Of a stretch of DNA of 44,343 nucleotides, positions 27,678-35,110 are shown in pieces. The stretch's first letter is position 1, and every line of letters begins with the position of its first letter. The stretch is from Alicyclobacillus sendaiensis NBRC 100866 (GTDB lineage Bacteria > Bacillota > Bacilli > Alicyclobacillales > Alicyclobacillaceae). A model generated the notes under the pieces. That model worked only from the letters and a program-made list of their open reading frames with translations. It had not been told where the DNA came from and searched no databases. The stretch is from assembly GCF_001552675.1 (NCBI RefSeq), contig NZ_BCRQ01000019.1, forward strand, positions 1-44,343, read 5' to 3'. Position numbers and translations under genes: made by a program.

Positions 27678-28982
27678 GTGGCTCTCATCGCGCTGGCCAT
27701 TTTTCTCGCCACGTTGGTGCTTGTGGTGTGGCGCCCTTGGGGGGTGCCGGTGGGCTGGAGCGCGCTTTTCGGCGCGCTCTTGGCTCTCGCGGCCGGAGTG
27801 GTGCGGATCCAGGACGTGTGGACCGTCTGGAACATCGTCTGGGACGCGACCCTCACGTTTGTGGGAATTCTCATCGTGTCGAGCGTCCTCGACGCGTCGG
27901 GGTTCTTTGAGTGGGCAGCGTTGACCATCGCTCACCGAGCCAGAGGGCGTGGTCGGCTTGCGTTCGTCTTGATCTTGGCCCTCGGTTTCATGGTTTCCGC
28001 GTTTTTTTCGAACGACGGAGCTGCCCTCATTCTCACGCCCATCGTGCTCGAGAAAATGAAAAAGTTGCAGTTCTCGGCGCGGGAGATGGTCCCGTTTCTG
28101 CTCGCCGGCGGATTCATCGCAGATTCCACGTCCATTCCGCTCATCATCAGCAATCTGGTCAACATCATTTCCGCGGACTACTACCACCTGGGCTTTCTGC
28201 GGTACGCGCTGCGCATGCTCGTGCCGGATCTCGTCTCCTTTGGGGCGAGTCTTTGCGTCACCTATCTCTATTTTCGCCGCGACATTCCGTCGTCCTACGA
28301 CGTTGCGGCGTTGCCGGATCCGGCGAGTGCCATCCGCGATCGGACCATGTTCAAATTTTCATGGTGGATGCTCGGCGTCATGGCGTTAGGCTACGTCACG
28401 AGCGAGATCGCGCACGTTCCGGTGTCTGCCGTGGAGGGCGTGATCGCCATCGCGTTCCTTCTGGCCGGCTGGCGCACCCGAACGGCCGACCCACGGCGCG
28501 TCCTTCGCGAAGCGCCGTGGTCGATTGTCGTATTCTCCGTCGGCATGTATCTCGTGGTGTACGGGCTGGAGCGCGCGCATCTGACGGACTGGTTCACCCG
28601 CCTGGTGCAAACGACATCGCACGCGGGCCTGTTTTGGGCCGTGATGGTCATGGGCGTCGTCTCCGCGTGTCTGTCGTGCGTGACGAACAACCTTCCCAGC
28701 GTGATGCTCGGGCTCCTGGCGATTCAGCACACGGGATTGCCCGTCTCCGACCAGGTGGCTCTCGCGCTGGCCAACGTGGTCGGGTGCGATCTCGGCCCCA
28801 AAATGACGCCCATCGGTTCGCTCGCCACCTTGTTATGGTTGCACGTGTTGGAGTCGCGCGGCGTGCGCATCACGGTCTCCTCTTTTATGCGCGCTGGACT
28901 TGTCTTCACGTGGCCCACGCTGTTGAGCGTCCTGGCGAGCATGTACGGTTGGCTGTGGGTGGTCCGCCACCTATTTGGATGA
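27678..28982 (+). CDS. arsB: Arsenite efflux pump membrane protein ArsB
   Basis: The 434-residue protein has about 12 helices and keeps the hallmark ArsB segments FFSNDGAALILTPIV, GGFIADSTSIPLIISNLVNI, APWSIVVFSVGMYLVVYGL, TNNLPSVMLGLL and NVVGCDLGPKMTPIGSLATLLWLHVL almost residue for residue. It extrudes As(III) or Sb(III) using the proton gradient. GTG 27678 has GGAGATGAAGGA upstream. No arsR, arsC or arsA is nearby; co-transcription with a ThuA-like gene is odd. The gene ends 12 bases inside the convergent aldo/keto reductase. Confidence 0.93.
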   Translation: MALIALAIFLATLVLVVWRPWGVPVGWSALFGALLALAAGVVRIQDVWTVWNIVWDATLTFVGILIVSSVLDASGFFEWAALTIAHRARGRGRLAFVLILALGFMVSAFFSNDGAALILTPIVLEKMKKLQFSAREMVPFLLAGGFIADSTSIPLIISNLVNIISADYYHLGFLRYALRMLVPDLVSFGASLCVTYLYFRRDIPSSYDVAALPDPASAIRDRTMFKFSWWMLGVMALGYVTSEIAHVPVSAVEGVIAIAFLLAGWRTRTADPRRVLREAPWSIVVFSVGMYLVVYGLERAHLTDWFTRLVQTTSHAGLFWAVMVMGVVSACLSCVTNNLPSVMLGLLAIQHTGLPVSDQVALALANVVGCDLGPKMTPIGSLATLLWLHVLESRGVRITVSSFMRAGLVFTWPTLLSVLASMYGWLWVVRHLFG

Positions 28983-29915
28983 CGAGGACGGCCCGTCAAT
29001 TTGCGCCAGAACGCTGCGGCTCACCTCATCCAGTTCGCGGAGCTCATCCTCGTCCAAGCGGAGGTCCACCGCGCGTACGTTATCTTCCAGGTGCGCGATG
29101 TTTTGGGTTCCAACAATGGCGCTTGTGATCCCTGGTTGGTGGAGAATCCACGCGATGGCCACCTCTGCGCTCGTCACACCGTACCGATCGGCAATGGTTT
29201 TCACGTGCTGCACGAGCGGTGCCTCGGCTTCCAGATGTTCAGGCTTGAACAGGCGCCGGCCCTGGCGAAAGTCGTTGGGAGACAGCTTCAAACCGCCAAG
29301 GTGATAAGCTCCTGTCAGGATTCCCTTTGCCACGGACGAGTACGTGAGCACGCCGATCCCGTGTTCTCGGCAGTAGGGAAGCACATCGGTTTCGATACGC
29401 CGTTCCAAGAGACTGTACTCGGGTTGGATACAGTCGACGCGCGTGTAGTTCATGGCCTCCTCAAGGAGCTCCCGGGAGAAATTCGAGACGGCGACGCTGC
29501 GAATGACCCCTTGATCTCGCAAGTCAGCAAAGGTGGTCATCGTCTCCGAAAGGGGGATATCGCGATTCGGCCAATGGACGTAATAGATGTCGATATAGTC
29601 CGTTCTCAGGCGCTTCAGGCTCTGTTCCACAGAGCGAAGGATATCATCTCGCCGCAGATGGCCGGGTGAAACCTTCGTGGCGATCACGCAATCTTTTCGA
29701 ACACCTTCGAGCGCTACGCCCACGATTTCTTCGGAATGGCCTTGTCCGTAACCCTCGGCCGTGTCAAACGACTGAATCCCGAGTTCATAAGCGCGCTGCA
29801 GCGCCCGAATGTTGACCTCGTCGTCTTTCTTTTCCCATTGTCCTCCGCCGAGTTCCCAGCATCCAAACGTGATCTCGGAGACGAGAATGCCATTGGACAA
29901 CTGACGATACTTCAT
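28971..29915 (-). CDS. Aldo/keto reductase, YhdN/IolS-like
   Basis: The 314-residue enzyme opens with MKYRQLSNGILVSEITFGCWELGG and carries the catalytic residues in SFDTAEGYGQGHSE (Asp, Tyr), VIATKV (Lys) and YYVHWPN (His). The cofactor end GTQNIAHLEDNV is present. It resembles the Bacillus IolS/YhdN group. ATG 29915 follows AGAGGAGG. Its 3' end overlaps arsB by 12 bases. A cre-like palindrome lies just upstream at 29942-29955, hinting at catabolite control. Confidence 0.92.
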   Translation of the reverse strand: MKYRQLSNGILVSEITFGCWELGGGQWEKKDDEVNIRALQRAYELGIQSFDTAEGYGQGHSEEIVGVALEGVRKDCVIATKVSPGHLRRDDILRSVEQSLKRLRTDYIDIYYVHWPNRDIPLSETMTTFADLRDQGVIRSVAVSNFSRELLEEAMNYTRVDCIQPEYSLLERRIETDVLPYCREHGIGVLTYSSVAKGILTGAYHLGGLKLSPNDFRQGRRLFKPEHLEAEAPLVQHVKTIADRYGVTSAEVAIAWILHQPGITSAIVGTQNIAHLEDNVRAVDLRLDEDELRELDEVSRSVLAQIDGPSSSSK

Positions 29916-30133
29916 GGGGCTTCCTCCTCTGGCGTGGTATCATCAAACGTTTTCAACAAAAACAATTGGAATCCTTCTTCCACATATTCCAACGTTCAAT
30001 TCCGGCGCGTAAGTGCACAGGTCTCGGGGTTCGGGCTCGCAGTTCTAGCAATTTTCAAGGGATATGGCTTAGACTGAAGTTGCGAAGGACCGAAACGTAG
30101 GAGAAACGTCGTGCGAAGGGGATGTGAAAGACC
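29916..30133. other. Divergent intergenic region with a cre-like site
   Basis: Between the aldo/keto reductase and the peptidase gene. The 14 bases at 29942-29955 contain AAACGTTT and end in TTCA, matching 12 of 14 positions of a loose cre (CcpA) pattern. No confident -35/-10 pair was found for either gene. Confidence 0.3.
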
Positions 30134-31228
30134 ATGGGGGCAACGAAGCGCGCTTTTCGGCGGCCGCGCCGCGGGCGCTGGATGGCGGCCCTCGTGCTGA
30201 TGGGGGGCGTCGGCGCGGCTTGGACGTATGTTCATGCGGTCGGCGGCGCATCTGAAAAGGCGAGCGGCGTGTATTTGACCAGCGAAGCGAGCCTGCCGTC
30301 GGGAACACAGACCTCCGAGAACTGGGGCGGATACATCGATACGCCGGCCGGATCGCAAGGCTACACCAGTATCACGGGCGCGTGGACGGTGCCGAGCATC
30401 ACCGGCCGCGAGGGCGCGATGGCGGCACAGTGGATAGGGCTGGGCGGCGTGCAAACCCAGGATCTGCTGCAGATTGGGACGCTCGAACAGGTGGAAAACG
30501 GACAGACGCAGGTCCAGGTCTTCTGGGAAAAGCTTCCCAACGCCGCGAACACCGTGATGACCATCCCTGTGGGCTCGAAGGTCTGGGCGGCAATTCAGCA
30601 GCAGAGCGCATCCACGTGGGAGCTGACGCTGCGAGCCGTTACGCCGTCGGGCCAAACCTTATCCAAGACCATCACGGTGACGCTCTCGAATGGATATGCG
30701 GAGAACATCGGCACCTCTGCGGAGTGGATCAGCGAGGATCCCTCGACGATGCGGGGCGGATTGTATCCTCTTGCCAATGCCGGCGCGGTTCAGTTCACGG
30801 ACGCAACGGTGAACGGAGAGCCCTTGGCTGCGTCCTCGAATCAAGTGCAGCCTGTGGCCATGGTGGACCGTTTTGGGAATGTGGTCATTGCGCCGTCTTC
30901 GATTGGAACGGATGGGGAATCGTTCACGACAACCACGTATTTGGACGGCACAACGACGTCGTGGCCGGGATCGAGCGGATGGAGGAATGCAAGCGGTCCA
31001 TCGAGCGTGTGGCCCGGGACGTCGCATTTCCCCTTCCCGAGGGGACAGGGCGGGGGCGTGGGCACCGGAAACGGGTGGCCAAGCCAGACCACATGGTCGA
31101 TTTCGATTCCAGGAGATGGCGCGGGGTGGACGCAGTGGATCTGGCCCACGGGTCATCACCACTGGTCCATCGACATCCCGATGGGCAATGGAACGAGCAT
31201 CGCGGTTCAGCTCTCTTGGGGCTGGTGA
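30134..31228 (+). CDS. Secreted peptidase of family G1 (eqolisin, pepstatin-insensitive)
   Basis: The 364-residue preproprotein has an arginine-rich start followed by a hydrophobic signal segment (about 17-36). The catalytic pair of the family is present: Gln99 in AAQWIGLGG and Glu197 in SAEWISEDPS. The SENWGGYIDTP start of the mature domain is also typical. These enzymes work at very acid pH, fitting an acidophile. The catalytic domain ends near residue 272. A further 90 residues, rich in Trp, Gly, Ser and Pro with a HHHW motif, form an extra C-terminal region. ATG 30134 has GAAGGGGATG upstream. Monocistronic. Confidence 0.93.
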   Translation: MGATKRAFRRPRRGRWMAALVLMGGVGAAWTYVHAVGGASEKASGVYLTSEASLPSGTQTSENWGGYIDTPAGSQGYTSITGAWTVPSITGREGAMAAQWIGLGGVQTQDLLQIGTLEQVENGQTQVQVFWEKLPNAANTVMTIPVGSKVWAAIQQQSASTWELTLRAVTPSGQTLSKTITVTLSNGYAENIGTSAEWISEDPSTMRGGLYPLANAGAVQFTDATVNGEPLAASSNQVQPVAMVDRFGNVVIAPSSIGTDGESFTTTTYLDGTTTSWPGSSGWRNASGPSSVWPGTSHFPFPRGQGGGVGTGNGWPSQTTWSISIPGDGAGWTQWIWPTGHHHWSIDIPMGNGTSIAVQLSWGW

Positions 31229-31236
31229 CAAACATA

Positions 31237-31266
31237 AAGGGCGGCTCGAGGAGCCGCCCTTCTTCT
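31237..31266. terminator. Bidirectional terminator
   Basis: AAGGGCGGCTC (31237-31247) pairs perfectly with GAGCCGCCCTT (31251-31261). TTCTTCT follows on the plus strand, and TTTATGTTTG on the minus strand. It serves the G1 peptidase and the convergent membrane gene. Confidence 0.85.
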
Positions 31267-31283
31267 AACCTCGGTTTGTCTTC

Positions 31284-31595
31284 TCACGACGGTTGCTCGC
31301 GCATGTCGAAAAACAGCGCGATGGTCGCCGCGATGAAAAACACGATGCCCGGCGGGAGATAGGACCATTTGGCGAAGATAAACCCGAGAACGCCGCACGC
31401 GTACAGCAGGATGCCCGCAGTTTTGGGGTGGCGGCGAGCAAACAGGGAAACCGCGATGCCCAACGCAGAGACGGCGATGGCGCCGTACGCATGCCAGTCC
31501 GCGTTTGGCGTATAACCTTGTTGGGAAACCACGTCGAGCAGCGTCTCCAACACGCCGATCATGCCGGCCACAATGCCTAGCAACATCGTGATCAT
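31284..31595 (-). CDS. Small four-helix membrane protein
   Basis: The 103-residue protein has four hydrophobic helices (about 2-20, 37-52, 58-75 and 79-95) and little else. It resembles DUF4064-type membrane proteins in layout, by pattern only. ATG 31595 has GTGAGGAG upstream. It lies about 65 bases downstream of the cold-shock gene terminator and could be expressed by readthrough. No function known. Confidence 0.68.
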   Translation of the reverse strand: MITMLLGIVAGMIGVLETLLDVVSQQGYTPNADWHAYGAIAVSALGIAVSLFARRHPKTAGILLYACGVLGFIFAKWSYLPPGIVFFIAATIALFFDMREQPS

Positions 31596-31660
31596 CGGCT
31601 CATTCTCCTCACTTCTCGCCTCTCGGGACGAGCCAGCTGGGCGATGCCTTCATGATGACA

Positions 31661-31692
31661 TAAAAAAAGCCCATGTCGCAACATGGGCTTTT
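31661..31692. terminator. Terminator of the cold-shock gene
   Basis: AAAAGCCCATGT (31665-31676) pairs with ACATGGGCTTTT (31681-31692) around CGCA. On the minus strand seven Ts follow. Confidence 0.92.
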
Positions 31693-31702
31693 GAGCGACC
31701 GA

Positions 31703-31903
31703 TTAATATTTCACGACATTCGCTGCCTGCGGACCCTTCGGCCCCTCAACGATGTCGAACGTCACGCGTTGTCCTTCGTCCAGCGTCTTGAAGCCGTGGC
31801 CCTGGATGGCACTGTAGTGCACGAACACGTCGTCCCCGTTCTCCACCTGAATGAAACCGTAGCCCTTCTCCGAGTTGAACCACTTGACCGTACCTTCGTA
31901 CAT
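31703..31903 (-). CDS. Cold-shock protein (CspA/CspB family)
   Basis: The 66-residue protein is one OB-fold cold-shock domain with both RNA-binding motifs, KGYGFI and VFVHYSAI. It melts RNA structure and acts as a transcription antiterminator in the cold. ATG 31903 has GGAGG seven bases upstream; a longer start at ATG 31918 would swallow that site. It has a consensus promoter, a leader of about 150 bases as usual for csp genes, and a strong terminator. Confidence 0.97.
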   Translation of the reverse strand: MYEGTVKWFNSEKGYGFIQVENGDDVFVHYSAIQGHGFKTLDEGQRVTFDIVEGPKGPQAANVVKY

Positions 31904-31976
31904 CCGAAATTCCTCCATGGTGCTTACCAGAAGCACTTGCTTTAGATTCCGAACTCCTGTGCGCTGACGCTGAACG

Positions 31977-32020
31977 AAAAAGCCAGCCACCCGACCCGTT
32001 GAGGCCGAACGACCGGCTTC
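31977..32020 (-). promoter_or_regulatory. Terminator-like hairpin in the csp leader
   Basis: On the minus strand AAGCCGG (complement of 32013-32019) pairs with CTGGCTT (complement of 31980-31986, one G-U pair), followed by more Ts. It is inside the untranslated leader, so it could attenuate transcription or form part of a cold-responsive structure. Confidence 0.4.
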
Positions 32021-32062
32021 AAAGATCCAGACTTCCATCGTATGGAGTTCGGTGTTGAGGCT

Positions 32063-32090
32063 ATTATACACCCTGCGTTCGGGATGTCAA
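32063..32090 (-). promoter_or_regulatory. Sigma-A promoter of the cold-shock gene
   Basis: On the minus strand TTGACA (32090-32085), 16 bases, TATAAT (32068-32063), both perfect. Confidence 0.88.
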
Positions 32091-32227
32091 GCGTCTTGGG
32101 CAAAAAGCTTGAGCAGAGGGACGCGCACCGGTATCCCAGGTGGATCGGTTGTCAATCACTGCGCGGATGACAGCTGGCGCATGATCGGCAGACTAAGCGT
32201 GAAACTCGATTGGAGGAGGGACCGCAT

Positions 32228-32449
32228 ATGAAGGTCGACGTGAAGTGTACCGTCGCGAATTGTCTCTTTTGGCATGAAGGTAATGAGTGCGCGGCTCCAT
32301 CCATCGTGGTGTCCGTGGGTGGGCACGGGACATCCTTCCGGGAAGAGTTTGGCCGCGAGTTCGCGGTGTCTGCGCCGGAGACTCAGGCGCGATCGTCCGC
32401 GGAAACGTGTTGCGAGACGTTCAGGCCGAGGTCTCGTTCGAATCCCTGA
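32228..32449 (+). CDS. DUF1540-type cysteine-rich small protein
   Basis: The 73-residue protein begins MKVDVKCTVANCLFW and continues HEGNECAAPSIVVSV, the cysteine pattern of DUF1540 proteins, which are common in sporulating Firmicutes and may bind metal. ATG 32228 follows GGAGGAGGGA by about eight bases. The C-terminal third (AETCCETFRPR) is polar. A weak promoter candidate is TTGAGC (32109-32114), 17 bases, TATCCC. Function unknown. Confidence 0.78.
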   Translation: MKVDVKCTVANCLFWHEGNECAAPSIVVSVGGHGTSFREEFGREFAVSAPETQARSSAETCCETFRPRSRSNP

Positions 32450-32542
32450 CAGGCGACACGCGGACACGCGCTCGAGTATAATGGGATGCGGAGACTGGGT
32501 GGACCTCCCTCGCAGATGCGGGGGAGGCTGGAGGATGACCGG

Positions 32543-33898
32543 GTGACGCGCCTATACGAGTTGTGCGAACGCTTGGTGGCAGAGATGCGCGTGTGGCAAG
32601 TGGCGTATGCCACCTTCTTTGCGGCGTTCGCGACATTCGCCAATCTGTTTGATGGCGGTCAGGTGTTGTGGATTGCAGAGGTGTATCTCGGGCTCAGCGT
32701 CCTGAGCTTGGTGATTGTACTTCCCTCCCTTCGGCGCGCGCTGTTCTGCACGTGGGATCCGTTGCGATCTCGCCTCTTGCTTCGCCGTCCCCTTGCGCGC
32801 GCGGCGACGCGATGCTATCTGTACGTCTTGACCCCCTTTGCATTCTTGGGTTGCTTGGAATTGACTGCCGATGCCGCGAGCAGCGTGTTGCGGTTCAACC
32901 TAAGCAACGTCGCGTCCCATGTGACGTGGGTAGACTACGCAGTAAGCCTGGTGGCCGGCCTCGAAGAGATCTGGCGCTGGAGTTGCGTAATTGCCGTGAT
33001 CGCCCTGATCCGCCTTCTGTTCCGCCGGGTGTGGGACGCCCCGGGGGCGCGTATCTCCGGACTGGCCATCGCGATGTTGCTCAGCGCCCTGGCCTTCGGG
33101 AGTGGACACATCCTCGAGTTTACGCATGAACGCCTGCAAGCGTGGTACATGTTCAGTTGTTTGGGTTTGATCTTGGCCATCATGGCCATCATCACGGGGC
33201 GTATTGTGCTTGTCATGTGCGTGCACAGCTTGTACGACGCGTGGGTGACGTGGCTTTCCACGCAGAACGGGCTTGTCACCCAGGCGTTCGCCCTCGCTTC
33301 GATCATCGCGTTTTTGGTCTGGCTCGGCGTTGTGCTCCTGCGCCGTCAATTCGGCTTTCGCCCGCCCGACGCTGTTCGCGTCCCCGTATCTCTCATTGAG
33401 GTTAGCACCAGGCACTTGTTGGCGTTCCAACGGGAGCGGGAACAGATTTCGCGCGTGTTTCATCGGCGCGTCTACTGTTCGATCCGGCACATTGGGACGA
33501 CCACCATCGAGGGCGCGATCGCAAACGACGCCATCGACGTGTTGGTCCTCTTGCGTCGGCCCGTTTTGCACAAGGAAGAGTGGCGCGCGCTCGAGCAATG
33601 TGGCTACCGATTTTGCGGGAATGCCGGCGTAAAGGGACGCTTGTTTTGGGTGCGCGAAGGGGATGACTCGTGGCCTGCTGTCCATTTGCAGATCGCGAAA
33701 TCGGGCAACCGATATACACGAGCTTCCATCGCCTGGACGAGGTGGCTTCAGACGCACCAGGATGCTTTGCACCGCTGGGAATCTCACAAGGAGCGATGGG
33801 TCCATCGGTTTCATCGCGGGAACTTGGATGAATACATGGAGGGGAAACGGACGGTTTATGCAGAGTGGCGTCGCAAACAGCTTTCGCGATGGAGGTGA
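32543..33898 (+). CDS. CPBP/CAAX-protease-like membrane protein fused to a GrpB-like domain
   Basis: The 451-residue protein has about eight helices in residues 15-266. These carry the CPBP (Abi) intramembrane protease motifs: a glutamate pair in GLEEIWRW (141-142; EExxR rather than EExxxR), FGSGH (Phe185, His189) and HSLYD (His228, Asp232). Residues about 282-445 look like a degenerate GrpB/UPF0157 nucleotidyltransferase-fold domain: RHIGTTTIEG replaces HIGSTSVPG, followed by AIDVLVLL, HLQIAKSG and WLQTHQDALHRWESHK. GTG 32543 has GGAGGA seven bases upstream. TATAAT at 32477-32482 lacks a good -35. The DUF1003 gene starts five bases after the stop. I know of no such fusion. Confidence 0.75.
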   Translation: MTRLYELCERLVAEMRVWQVAYATFFAAFATFANLFDGGQVLWIAEVYLGLSVLSLVIVLPSLRRALFCTWDPLRSRLLLRRPLARAATRCYLYVLTPFAFLGCLELTADAASSVLRFNLSNVASHVTWVDYAVSLVAGLEEIWRWSCVIAVIALIRLLFRRVWDAPGARISGLAIAMLLSALAFGSGHILEFTHERLQAWYMFSCLGLILAIMAIITGRIVLVMCVHSLYDAWVTWLSTQNGLVTQAFALASIIAFLVWLGVVLLRRQFGFRPPDAVRVPVSLIEVSTRHLLAFQREREQISRVFHRRVYCSIRHIGTTTIEGAIANDAIDVLVLLRRPVLHKEEWRALEQCGYRFCGNAGVKGRLFWVREGDDSWPAVHLQIAKSGNRYTRASIAWTRWLQTHQDALHRWESHKERWVHRFHRGNLDEYMEGKRTVYAEWRRKQLSRWR

Positions 33899-33903
33899 GT
33901 CGC

Positions 33904-34563
33904 ATGGCGAAGCGGTATTACTACGTGTACACGGATCGCGATGATGACGACAATGCCAACCTGGAAGGGTTTGATATTCCCATTAACGAGGGCGACGCCA
34001 AGCGGATTGCTCGGCTGGTCAACCTGTATGAAGAGAATATCCTGTCCATGTTGGACGAGGAGTATCAGCGCAAGACAAAATGGTCAGACAAGCTTGCGGA
34101 TCGCATAGCTTCTTTTGGGGGAAGTTGGACGTTCATCATCATCTTTGCGTCCCTGCTGGTAGCGTGGATGGTGTGGAATGCGGCGCCGGGTACGCAGAAA
34201 TTTCACTTCGATCCGCCTCCGTTCATTCTCTTGAATCTGTGTCTATCGTTCTTGGCCGCCTTCCAGGCTCCCATCATCATGATGAGCCAGAATCGGCAGG
34301 CTGCTCGGGACAAACATGAGGCCATCATCGACTTCGCAATTAACTACAAGGCCGAACAGGAAATCGATGATATGCAGAGTCACTTGCACCGAATCGAAGG
34401 GAAATTGCTGCAACTGGAGCGCCTGTTGAAGCGCTTGGACGCCGCTGTGTTGCAGCAGCAGAACATGAGTTTGAATGCGCCGCATCGGGCGGCCGGTGGT
34501 GACCCGAAGACCGAAGAAGGAACTGAAAACAAGATGAAGAATTCAGAACAAGAACACACTTGA
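33904..34563 (+). CDS. DUF1003 membrane protein
   Basis: The 219-residue protein has the DUF1003 core: GSWTFIIIFASLL, FDPPPFILLNLCLSFLAAFQAPIIMMSQNRQAARDKHEA and NYKAEQEI, with two membrane helices. A preceding charged region and a C-terminal coiled coil (IDDMQSHLHRIEGKLLQLERLLKRLD) suggest oligomerisation. ATG 33904 has GGAGGTGAG upstream. The gene begins five bases after the CPBP-GrpB gene and is surely co-transcribed. DUF1003 proteins have been linked to membrane stress and metal tolerance, but the role here is unknown. Confidence 0.9.
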   Translation: MAKRYYYVYTDRDDDDNANLEGFDIPINEGDAKRIARLVNLYEENILSMLDEEYQRKTKWSDKLADRIASFGGSWTFIIIFASLLVAWMVWNAAPGTQKFHFDPPPFILLNLCLSFLAAFQAPIIMMSQNRQAARDKHEAIIDFAINYKAEQEIDDMQSHLHRIEGKLLQLERLLKRLDAAVLQQQNMSLNAPHRAAGGDPKTEEGTENKMKNSEQEHT

Positions 34564-34887
34564 GTCCAAAGGGCGGGATGGGCATGGACCCTTCCACCAC
34601 GGGGCGGCCATTCGACGAAGCGGTCTGGGACCTGGTGATGGCTTTGGAACCTTTGCTTGAGCGCCGCCGTTCGACGGAAGCGGCTGTGCAGGATTTATGG
34701 GGCGTGTGGGAACGTCTCTCTCCGCTTTCCGCTTCCGTTCGTGAAAGCAGTCAGGGTGCTCCACTGCGCAGACCCAAGGGTTCGAGCCCCATCGCTAAGC
34801 GACAGAGGCGCAAACGGTCGCATTTTATTGAACCGCTTGGAATATTTGATCTTCATTGGCAATGCGCTCGCCGGTTCCAAACCGGGC
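34564..34887 (+). other. Gap with a doubtful reading frame before tRNA-Leu
   Basis: A frame from ATG 34578 (MGMDPSTTGRPFDEAVWDLV) looks protein-like for about 60 codons, with helical leucine- and glutamate-rich text, and has AAAGGGCGGG upstream. It then becomes basic and runs without a stop through the tRNA promoter and the tRNA gene. It may be the 5' part of a decayed gene. Nothing else is seen here. Confidence 0.3.
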
Positions 34888-34916
34888 TTGCGGATTTTCT
34901 CGGAGCGTTGGATAAT
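34888..34916 (+). promoter_or_regulatory. Sigma-A promoter of tRNA-Leu
   Basis: TTGCGG (34888-34893), 17 bases, GATAAT (34911-34916), 19 bases before the tRNA. Confidence 0.72.
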
Positions 34917-34935
34917 GGAGGTATGTTGCGCATAC

Positions 34936-35022
34936 GTCGGGATGGCGGAACAGGCAGACGCAGCAGACTTAAAATCTGCTGGGGGTATCCCCGTGCGGGT
35001 TCGAGTCCCGCTCCCGGCACCA
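34936..35022 (+). tRNA. tRNA-Leu (TAA)
   Basis: An 87-base class II tRNA with acceptor stem GTCGGGA/TCCCGGC and encoded CCA. The anticodon stem GCAGA/TCTGC holds loop CTTAAAA, anticodon TAA. The long variable arm GGGGGTATCCCC and T-loop TTCGAGT are present. Confidence 0.97.
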
Positions 35023-35034
35023 CAGTGGTGACGA

Positions 35035-35068
35035 GGGTTCCTGGGTTTTCTGGGAGCCCGTTTTGTTT
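35035..35068 (+). terminator. Terminator of tRNA-Leu
   Basis: GGGTTCC (35035-35041) pairs with GGAGCCC (35053-35059, one U-G pair), followed by GTTTTGTTT. Confidence 0.75.
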
Positions 35069-35110
35069 CTTGCAAGCGCCGACTTCTTTCAACCTTCTTT
35101 CGTTTGTTTA

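Noticed and set aside
34760-34805. Possible second tRNA (GGGTTCGAGCCCC resembles a T-arm)
   Set aside because: No acceptor, D or anticodon stems can be built around it.
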